Origin: an uncultured Prevotella sp.
GTDB taxonomy: Bacteria > Bacteroidota > Bacteroidia > Bacteroidales > Bacteroidaceae
Direction of reading: 5' to 3'
DNA: 19,708 nucleotides
NCBI GenBank assembly: GCA_900554545.1
Contig: USHW01000040.1
Coordinates: 1-19,708 of the forward strand
Shown: piece by piece, positions 1 through 5,460 of the stretch
Layout of the letters: each line of letters opens with the position of its first letter
Numbering within the stretch: position 1 is the stretch's first letter
Translations under genes and position numbers: made by a program
Notes under the pieces: model-generated
What the model was told of the DNA's origin: nothing
The model's input: the letters and a program-made list of their open reading frames with translations, nothing else
Databases searched by the model: none

Positions 1-3
1 TTT

Positions 4-31
4 ACACATTTTTTATTGTTCATAAATGTGT
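4..31. terminator. small hairpin at the window edge, possible terminator of an upstream gene
   Basis: ACACATTT (4-11) is the reverse complement of AAATGTGT (24-31), giving an 8-bp stem with a 12-nt loop; the loop opens with a T run. No gene is visible at this edge, so a role as terminator for a gene to the left is only a guess. Confidence 0.3.
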
Positions 32-103
32 CAACTTTTGCCAGGACAAGACATTCTGGCTATCAATAAGTTATAACGGGACACGAAAAAATACGCCTGC
101 ACG

Positions 104-136
104 TTGTATGAAATACGGGAAAATGCAGTAATTTTG
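104..136 (+). promoter_or_regulatory. Bacteroidetes-type promoter for the queuosine operon
   Basis: TAATTTTG at 129-136 matches the Bacteroidetes -7 consensus TAnnTTTG exactly. A TTGT at 104-107 lies 21 nt upstream and could serve as the -33 box. Transcription would begin near 143 and give a leader of about 175 nt holding an octad-repeat hairpin and the preQ1 riboswitch. The motif match is seen; activity is inferred. Confidence 0.6.
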
Positions 137-151
137 CACACGGAAAGATTT

Positions 152-280
152 AAGGTATATGCGGTTATGAGGTTATAAGGTTTTAGGGTTATACGGTCGT
201 TGACGTACAACGCAAGGGTTTGACATTGGCTGACGGCTTTATAACCGTAGAACCGCAAAGGTCCGTAACTGCAGAACCGC
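152..280. repeat. class B octad-repeat inverted repeat (decayed)
   Basis: The left part (about 153-200) is a run of degenerate 8-nt units such as GGTTATGA, GGTTATAA, GGTTTTAG and GGTTATAC. The right part (about 239-280) carries the complementary octads (TATAACCG, TAGAACCG and others). Aligning 161-197 with the complement of 244-280 gives roughly two thirds identity in register, so this is an eroded long hairpin. A small perfect hairpin, CGTTG (198-202) with CAACG (208-212), sits between the arms. A related element using the same octads lies at 17917-18070. Confidence 0.6.
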
Positions 281-284
281 AAAC

Positions 285-317
285 AAGAGTGCTTGTCTAA
301 CCTCTTTAAAAACAAGG
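285..317 (+). promoter_or_regulatory. preQ1 class I riboswitch (translational type)
   Basis: The sequence folds as the H-type pseudoknot of preQ1-I aptamers. P1 pairs AAGAG (285-289) with CTCTT (302-306). P2 pairs CTTGT (292-296) with ACAAG (312-316). The A-rich L3 is TAAAA (307-311). Compared with the Thermoanaerobacter aptamer as I recall it, the ligand-contacting U6, C15 and A29 correspond to U290, C301 and A312, and the G11-C30 pair to G295-C313. The loop is 12 nt, as in the B. subtilis queC aptamer. The P2 strand ends 3 nt before the ATG at 320, so ligand binding should mask the ribosome-binding region of the transporter gene. The following genes are queuosine genes, which is the known preQ1 regulon. 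Pairing is seen; ligand response is inferred. Confidence 0.9.
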
Positions 318-319
318 AA

Positions 320-1012
320 ATGGAAACAAAGAAGCAACAGGTCAGCGTGCTGTTCATGCTTTTCAGCACGCTGTTCTGCGTCTGCCTGATTACGGCAAAC
401 GTACTGGAAACAAAGCAGATTTCATTCGGGGCGGTCAACATCACGGGCGGACTGCTGGTCTTCCCCGTGTCATACATCATCAACGACTGCGTGTGCGAGG
501 TGTGGGGTTTCCGCAAGGCGCGCCTGCTTATATGGCTGGGCTTCGCCATGAACCTGATGTTCGTGGCCTTCGGCGCGCTTGCCGACGCCATCCCCGGAGC
601 GCCTTACTGGCACAACGACGAGGGCTTCCACGCCGTGTTCGGCCTCGCCCCGCGCATCGCCGCGGCGTCGTTCGTGGCCTTCCTCGCCGGTTCGTTCATC
701 AACGCCTACGTGATGAGCCGCATGAAAATATCGTCAAACGGACGCCACTTCTCCGTGCGCGCCGTGGTGAGCACCGTCTTCGGCGAGACTGCCGACTCGC
801 TCATATTCTTCCCCCTGGCCCTCTCCGGCGTGGTGCCGGCCGGCGAGATGCTGCCGCTCATAGTGTCGCAGGTGGTGCTCAAGACGCTGTATGAAATCAT
901 AATACTGCCGCTCACCGTGCGCATCGTGCGCAAGACGAAGCAGCACGAGGGCGAGGACGTATATGACGAAGGAATAAGTTACAACATCTGGAAAGTATTT
1001 AAACTGTCATGA
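320..1012 (+). CDS. queuosine precursor transporter, VUT/YhhQ family (DUF165)
   Basis: A 230-residue polytopic inner-membrane protein of the VUT/YhhQ family, which takes up preQ0 or preQ1 for queuosine tRNA modification. About six hydrophobic segments are visible, with family-typical stretches such as the ANVLETKQI region, an FPVSYIINDCVCEVWG segment in the second helix, and STVFGETADSLIFF. I place the start at ATG 320, 3 nt after the riboswitch P2 helix; a longer reading frame begins at TTG 293, but that lies inside the aptamer. The last 4 nt overlap the queF start (ATGA at 1009-1012), so the two are translationally coupled. Regulation by preQ1 through the leader is expected. The exact substrate (preQ0, preQ1 or queuine) cannot be read from the sequence. 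Confidence 0.92.
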   Translation: METKKQQVSVLFMLFSTLFCVCLITANVLETKQISFGAVNITGGLLVFPVSYIINDCVCEVWGFRKARLLIWLGFAMNLMFVAFGALADAIPGAPYWHNDEGFHAVFGLAPRIAAASFVAFLAGSFINAYVMSRMKISSNGRHFSVRAVVSTVFGETADSLIFFPLALSGVVPAGEMLPLIVSQVVLKTLYEIIILPLTVRIVRKTKQHEGEDVYDEGISYNIWKVFKLS

Positions 1013-1476
1013 CAAACAACGACACACGTAAGGACGAGGGACTGAAAAGCCTCGGCCGCAAAACTGAATACCGCATGGACTACGCCCCGGAGGTGCTTGA
1101 AACCTTTGTGAACAAGCACCAGGGCAACGACTACTGGGTGCGCTTCAACTGCCCCGAGTTCACGTCGCTGTGCCCCATCACCGGCCAGCCCGACTTTGCC
1201 GAGATACGCATAAGCTACATCCCCGACGTGAAGATGGTTGAGAGCAAGAGCCTTAAGCTCTACCTCTTCAGCTTCCGCAACCACGGCGACTTCCACGAGG
1301 ACTGCGTGAACATCATCATGAAAGACCTCATCCGCCTCATGGACCCCAAATATATAGAGGTGACGGGGCTGTTCACCCCACGCGGCGGAATAAGCATATA
1401 CCCATACGCCAACTACGGACGGCCCGGCACTAAGTATGAACGGCTGGCCGAAGAAAGGTTTGCAAGGCACGAGTAA
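1009..1476 (+). CDS. queF: NADPH-dependent 7-cyano-7-deazaguanine (preQ0) reductase QueF
   Basis: A 155-residue unimodular QueF, which reduces the nitrile of preQ0 to the aminomethyl group of preQ1 in the cytoplasm, using two NADPH. The catalytic cysteine lies in SLCPITGQPD (Cys55, with Asp62 as proton donor). The QueF signature ESKSLKLY is at residues 78-85, followed by the FRNHGDFHED segment holding the second substrate-binding glutamate. The length matches the short T-fold type (B. subtilis-like), not the bimodular E. coli type. The start overlaps the stop of the transporter gene. Import plus reduction, both under a preQ1 riboswitch, suggests that this cell may salvage preQ0 as well as, or instead of, making it; no queCDE is in view. 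Confidence 0.96.
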   Translation: MTNNDTRKDEGLKSLGRKTEYRMDYAPEVLETFVNKHQGNDYWVRFNCPEFTSLCPITGQPDFAEIRISYIPDVKMVESKSLKLYLFSFRNHGDFHEDCVNIIMKDLIRLMDPKYIEVTGLFTPRGGISIYPYANYGRPGTKYERLAEERFARHE

Positions 1477-1501
1477 AGGACAAAACACCTCTCACATCCC
1501 A

Positions 1502-1540
1502 CCCAACCCAACACCCACCCCACCCCTCCCAAAGGGAGGG
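1502..1540. repeat. C-rich tract with CCCTCCC/GGGAGGG hairpin; minus-strand G-quadruplex motif
   Basis: CCCTCCC (1524-1530), AAA, GGGAGGG (1534-1540) is a perfect 7-bp hairpin. It is preceded by closely spaced C runs from 1502, so the minus strand carries four G runs separated by single bases, a canonical quadruplex motif. It lies between queF and the patatin gene and might act as a terminator, though no U tract follows directly. A second copy of the hairpin lies at 1701-1717. Confidence 0.55.
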
Positions 1541-1562
1541 AGCTTGATATGCTTTTGACGCT

Positions 1563-3998
1563 ATGCACAAAGTAAAGACGACACAAAGGAACAAAAGCGA
1601 TGGCCATAATAAATGTAGTGGTCTTTTGTTCCTTGCTCTGTGCCTTGCCCTACTACAGGTGCTACCTCTATCCGCAGCCACTGGCAAAGGCATTCAAAGC
1701 CCCTCCCCTCGGGAGGGATATGTGGTGGGTTCGGAGTATGGTGCGAAGTACGCTGCGGATACCGACACGCTTGGCCGCCCCAAGGTGGCCCTTGTGCTCA
1801 GCGGAGGCGGCGCCAAGGGCATGGCCCACATCGGGGTGCTGCGCGTGCTTGAGCGTGCCGGCATACCGATAGACATCATCACGGGCACGTCGATGGGCGC
1901 GCTCATCGGCGGACTGTACTCCATCGGCTACGACGCCCAGACGCTCGACTCGCTCGTAAGCGTGCAAAACTGGAACGTGCTGCTGTCAGACAAGGCCGAC
2001 TCGCGCAGCCAAAGCCTCGCCGAACGCGAAAAGCAGAACACCTACATACTGTCGCGACCGCTCTCAATTACGCGCCACGGCCGCAGCTCCACGGGCGGAC
2101 TGATAAGCGGCACCAATCTTTCGCAGCTCTTCACACGGCTAACCGTAGGCTGGCACGACTCCATCGACTTCGCCAACCTGCCCATACCATTCGCCTGCGT
2201 GGCGACGAACATCGTAGACAACACCGAATACGTGTTCCACCACGGCTACCTTACAACCGCCATGAGGGCAAGCATGGCCATACCGGGAGTGTTCACTCCG
2301 GTGAGGATAAGGGAAGAACGAAGAGTGAAAAACGAAGAATTCAAATGTCATGCAGAAACGAATTCTTCACTCTCCACTCTTAACTCTTCACTCAACGAGC
2401 TTGTTCTCGTAGACGGCGGCCTGCGCAACAACTATCCGGCGGACGTGGCCCGGCTGATGGGAGCCGACATAATAATAGGCGTTTCGGTGCAGAGCGACCC
2501 GAGGACGGCCGCAGAGCTTAACAGCAGCCAGGACATACTGATGCAGATAGTTGACCAGAACTGCAAGAACAAGTTTGCCGACAACTGGGCCATCACCGAC
2601 ATACCAATAAAGGTGAACGTAAAGGGCTACTCCTCGGCGAGCTTCACGCGCATCGCCATCGACACCCTCATAGCACGCGGCGAGCAGGCCGCCATGGCGC
2701 AGTGGGACAAGCTCGCCGCGATGAAGCGCAGCCTCGGCCTGCCCCACGGCTACAAGCCACACCGCCTGCACCGCCCCGTGCCACAGAGCGACGCCCTCGT
2801 GTTCAGCGCCGACTCGATACGCTTCGAGAACATATCGCCGCAAGACAGCAGCTACATAGCCGCCAAACACGGCATAAGGCGCGGCACCGCCGTCACCGCC
2901 GGACAGCTTGAACAGGCCGTGACCGACCTCGGCGCCACACTGCTCTACACCAACGCAGGCTACAACGTAAGCAAGAGCGGCGGACGCTACCTGCTGACCG
3001 TCTCCGCCGGACAGCGCAAGACAAGCCGCGTGAACCTCGGCGTGCGCTTCGACACAGAGGAGACCGTAGCCCTGCAAGCCAACATATCCCACCGCCTCGG
3101 CACACGACTGCCCGTAACGCTCGAGCTTACAGGCCGCCTCGGCAAGCGCATCATGGCGCGCATCGACGCCAGCGCTAGCCCGCTGCACTACGGCCGGATA
3201 GGCCTGTCATACCAGTTCCGCCACGACGACATCAACATTTACGACCAAGGCAAGCGCGACTTCAACTTCACATACAACCAGCACGCCGTCAACCTGCAGG
3301 CGCTGAGCTTCAACATACGCAACTTCTCGTGCGACATCAACCTGCACCTCGACTTCTTCGACTTCCACGACATACTCTCAGGAGAGCAGACCAACCGCGT
3401 GAGGCTGGACAACGTCCACGCATACAGCTACGTGTTCAACCTCAACTACGACTCGGAAGACCGCTGGTTCTTCACCACGCGCGGAGCCAAGCTCAAGGCC
3501 GGCTTCGGCTATTACACCGACAACTTCATAGGCTGGGACGGGCACGAGGGCATAAGCATCGTTGACGCAATGTGGCGCATGTCGTTCTCGCCCAGCAGAC
3601 GCTTCACGCTGCAGCCCATGCTCTACGGCCGGATTATCATGGGCGACGGCACGCCCGCCGTAATGCGCAACGCCATAGGCGGAATGACGCCCGGCAAATA
3701 CCTACCCCAGCAGATGCCCTTCGCCGGAGTGGGCAACGTAGAGTTCGCAGGCAACGCCCTGCTGGCCTGCCAGCTGAAAGCGCAGCAGCGCATGGGCGGC
3801 AACAACTACGTCATGGCGCTCATAGCCGTGGCGCAGCACGGCGGCGGACTCAAAGACGCCCTCAGGCGCAAAACCATGACCGGATGCGAGCTGGCCTATT
3901 TCTACAACAGCATGTTCGGTCCGCTGGGCGCATCGCTCGGATATTCAAGCAAAACAAAAGAGCCTTACTTCTACATCAACCTCGGCTTCAACTTCTGA
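1563..3998 (+). CDS. patatin-like phospholipase fused to an outer-membrane surface-antigen (Omp85-type) barrel
   Basis: An 811-residue secreted protein. A signal peptide covers about residues 1-39 (basic start, then a Leu-rich core ending LPLSAA). The patatin domain runs about 73-390. It holds the oxyanion motif GGGAKG (81-86), the nucleophile elbow GTSMG (Ser110) and the DGG motif (Asp284), a Ser-Asp lipase dyad. A POTRA-like segment (about 410-475) precedes a C-terminal barrel (about 480-811) that ends in aromatic Phe, as outer-membrane proteins do. Similar patatin-barrel fusions (PlpD-like) display or release a phospholipase A at the cell surface; the substrate here is unknown. Residues about 249-279, between VFTPVR and the DGG strand, are a low-complexity insert encoded by a class B repeat. 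Residues 46-52 are encoded by a copy of the CCCTCCC hairpin. I keep the ATG at 1563 because it gives a complete signal peptide. Confidence 0.9.
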   Translation: MHKVKTTQRNKSDGHNKCSGLLFLALCLALLQVLPLSAATGKGIQSPSPREGYVVGSEYGAKYAADTDTLGRPKVALVLSGGGAKGMAHIGVLRVLERAGIPIDIITGTSMGALIGGLYSIGYDAQTLDSLVSVQNWNVLLSDKADSRSQSLAEREKQNTYILSRPLSITRHGRSSTGGLISGTNLSQLFTRLTVGWHDSIDFANLPIPFACVATNIVDNTEYVFHHGYLTTAMRASMAIPGVFTPVRIREERRVKNEEFKCHAETNSSLSTLNSSLNELVLVDGGLRNNYPADVARLMGADIIIGVSVQSDPRTAAELNSSQDILMQIVDQNCKNKFADNWAITDIPIKVNVKGYSSASFTRIAIDTLIARGEQAAMAQWDKLAAMKRSLGLPHGYKPHRLHRPVPQSDALVFSADSIRFENISPQDSSYIAAKHGIRRGTAVTAGQLEQAVTDLGATLLYTNAGYNVSKSGGRYLLTVSAGQRKTSRVNLGVRFDTEETVALQANISHRLGTRLPVTLELTGRLGKRIMARIDASASPLHYGRIGLSYQFRHDDINIYDQGKRDFNFTYNQHAVNLQALSFNIRNFSCDINLHLDFFDFHDILSGEQTNRVRLDNVHAYSYVFNLNYDSEDRWFFTTRGAKLKAGFGYYTDNFIGWDGHEGISIVDAMWRMSFSPSRRFTLQPMLYGRIIMGDGTPAVMRNAIGGMTPGKYLPQQMPFAGVGNVEFAGNALLACQLKAQQRMGGNNYVMALIAVAQHGGGLKDALRRKTMTGCELAYFYNSMFGPLGASLGYSSKTKEPYFYINLGFNF
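1701..1717. repeat. second copy of the CCCTCCC-NNN-GGGAGGG hairpin, inside the patatin gene
   Basis: CCCTCCC (1701-1707), CTC, GGGAGGG (1711-1717) repeats the 1524-1540 hairpin with a different loop, followed in both copies by a related A-T-A-T-G stretch. It is read in frame as part of the linker between signal peptide and patatin domain. Confidence 0.6.
2303..2395. repeat. class B heptad-repeat inverted repeat inserted in frame in the patatin domain
   Basis: The right arm (about 2359-2394) read on the minus strand is a run of 7-nt units: GAGTGAA, GAGTTAA, GAGTGGA, GAGTGAA, then GAATTC. The left arm (about 2303-2341) is the eroded counterpart: GAAGAATTC at its inner end is exact, and further out matches and mismatches alternate. 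The loop is about 18 nt. The element keeps the reading frame and adds about 30 residues rich in Glu/Arg and Ser/Asn/Leu, just before the catalytic DGG strand. Confidence 0.7.
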
Positions 3999-4340
3999 CG
4001 CACACCGCCGGACACGCCCCGGACGACCGACTGCACGAAGCGCCGGCACACACCGAACATACACCTGCCAGAGCACGGCGCACATCCAGGCACAAGCATA
4101 TTTCAAAAAGGTGGCCTTTCGCAGCCCGAAAGGCCACCTTTTACACGCTGAAAGGCCATCTTTTACAAGACAAAAGGCCACCTTTTGTAACGCATTTCAT
4201 ATCTTATTGATTATCAACAAGTTACACAACCGCTCTCCAACGGCTGTAAAATGCTCAGCCAAAGCTGCCGGGCGTGAAGTGAAAACGTTGCTTTTAACAT
4301 GTTGAAACATTGTTAACTCCAAGCCGTTCGCAGGCAAAAT
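3999..4340. other. intergenic region outside array 1: nothing recognised
   Basis: From 3999 to 4104 the DNA is GC-rich and has no open frame of coding character. From 4194 to 4340 it is mixed, with one imperfect dyad around TTAACATGTT / ACATTGTTAA (about 4295-4317) that could form a bulged hairpin. I see no RNA gene and no short gene with a convincing start. Confidence 0.5.
4105..4193. repeat. class A array 1: four 15-bp dyads at 22-bp spacing
   Basis: Four units of the type AAAAGG-NNN-CCTTTT have centres at 4113, 4135, 4157 and 4179, exactly 22 bp apart. The centre triplets are TGG, CCA, CCA, CCA. Because the first unit is inverted, units 1 and 2 also form a 16-bp stem (4106-4121 with 4127-4142) that ends in TTTT and could terminate transcription of the patatin gene. 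The 7-nt linkers are also related (such as ACACGCT). Confidence 0.9.
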
Positions 4341-4372
4341 ATTGCTTGTCTTACCATAATTTTATAATTTTG
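4341..4372 (+). promoter_or_regulatory. Bacteroidetes-type promoter for the GLPGLI/OMP pair
   Basis: ATTG (4341-4344), a 20-nt spacer, then TAATTTTG (4365-4372), an exact TAnnTTTG. This is the best promoter match in the window. Transcription would begin near 4379 and leave a leader of about 178 nt before ATG 4558. The leader contains a possible bulged stem (CTTGGAAG near 4411 with CTTTCCAAG near 4480), but I recognise no riboswitch. Confidence 0.7.
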
Positions 4373-4557
4373 CAGTCGGTTTCTACAATCAGTCTTGTAG
4401 CCCGACGCATCTTGGAAGTCCATGCACGAGCCTTGCATCACTTGTTTGCAACGCCGAGTGGCTTCTGCTTCCGCAGCCTTTCCAAGCCACCCTGAAACAC
4501 AGCTTGCCCGTAGAGGACAGGCTAATTCAACATTATATCATCTTAAACAACAAGCGT

Positions 4558-5460
4558 ATGAAACTGATGTTTTCGGTATTTACCGCTATTCTGTGTGCCC
4601 TGCCGTTGCCTGTGTTGGCGCAACGGGCACGTATGTCAAGCCCTGACGGAGGCATGGACGCATATCCAAAGGTCAGAAAAGAAGTTTACGACACGGCCAA
4701 GATAGCCGTGTATTATGACCTGAAATACTTGAAAGACAGCACCAAGACCGGCGAATACACCAAGGCGAAAACCGTATTGCAACTGTCTGACAAGTACGCA
4801 AAATACGGCGATTACCACCAGCTTGTGCTCGACTCATTGGACATATATTTCAATGAAAGCAGGAAGAACAAGCGCAACCAACAGGCCCTTGCCCTATGGT
4901 ATGGAGCCATTGAAAAGATAAAATACTTCAACGTAAGCGTTACCGACCTGTCAACATATAAGACGAAAGTCCAGACCTACGACGATATTTATAACTTTGA
5001 ATATACTTTTGAACCGCGCATCGACTGGAACTTAGTGCCTGGCGATACCGTGATAGGCGGCATAAGGTGCAAGAAAGCGACATGCCGCTATGCCGGAAGG
5101 GACTACACCGCGTGGTACGCTGACAGCATACCGTTGCCTTACGGGCCGTACATCTTCAACGGACTGCCCGGCCTTGTAATCGACATACGCGACAAAAAGG
5201 ACAACTGGGTGTTCACATACGCCGGCATGGAAAACGCCCGTTCGTTCCGCGACATGTATCTTTATAAAAAGGATTTTTGGGGAAAATTGAGAAAGGTAAG
5301 CCGTGAAGAAGCACTTACTTCAAGCCGTAACGACATAGAAAACTTTGACAATCTTTTTATTGAAACGGCAAAAGTCAAGGTCTACAGGAATGGCAAATGG
5401 TTTACGCCTGAAGCCAACAACCCTCGCCGTCCGAGCAACATGCTTGAGCTGGAATGGTAA
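4558..5460 (+). CDS. GLPGLI family secreted protein
   Basis: A 300-residue protein with a signal peptide (about residues 1-21, core LMFSVFTAILCALPLPVLA), so probably periplasmic or envelope-associated. The family signature appears as GLPGLV at residues 202-207, in the context YIFNGLPGLVIDI, and the C-terminus (NNPRRPSNMLELEW) resembles the usual family ending. The biochemical role of GLPGLI proteins is not established to my knowledge. They commonly sit beside genes for outer-membrane barrels with a carboxypeptidase regulatory domain, as here. I choose ATG 4558 over the TTG at 4504 because it places the signal peptide at the N-terminus. The stop codon lies inside the next gene's start region (ATG at 5454), so the two are co-translated. 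Confidence 0.88.
   Translation: MKLMFSVFTAILCALPLPVLAQRARMSSPDGGMDAYPKVRKEVYDTAKIAVYYDLKYLKDSTKTGEYTKAKTVLQLSDKYAKYGDYHQLVLDSLDIYFNESRKNKRNQQALALWYGAIEKIKYFNVSVTDLSTYKTKVQTYDDIYNFEYTFEPRIDWNLVPGDTVIGGIRCKKATCRYAGRDYTAWYADSIPLPYGPYIFNGLPGLVIDIRDKKDNWVFTYAGMENARSFRDMYLYKKDFWGKLRKVSREEALTSSRNDIENFDNLFIETAKVKVYRNGKWFTPEANNPRRPSNMLELEW

Noticed and set aside
293..319. TTG start extending the transporter by 9 residues
   Set aside because: The TTG lies inside the riboswitch loop; the ATG at 320 directly after the aptamer is the better start.
31..591. 186-residue open frame on the minus strand
   Set aside because: It runs across the promoter, riboswitch and the transporter gene in antisense and has no recognisable domain.
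2388..3188. 266-residue minus-strand open frame
   Set aside because: Antisense to the patatin-barrel gene, with Ala/Val/His-rich composition typical of shadow frames.
4105..4193. Possible CRISPR array
   Set aside because: The spacing is regular, but the repeat is a 15-bp palindrome with 7-nt related linkers. There are no unique spacers of 25-40 nt and no cas genes.
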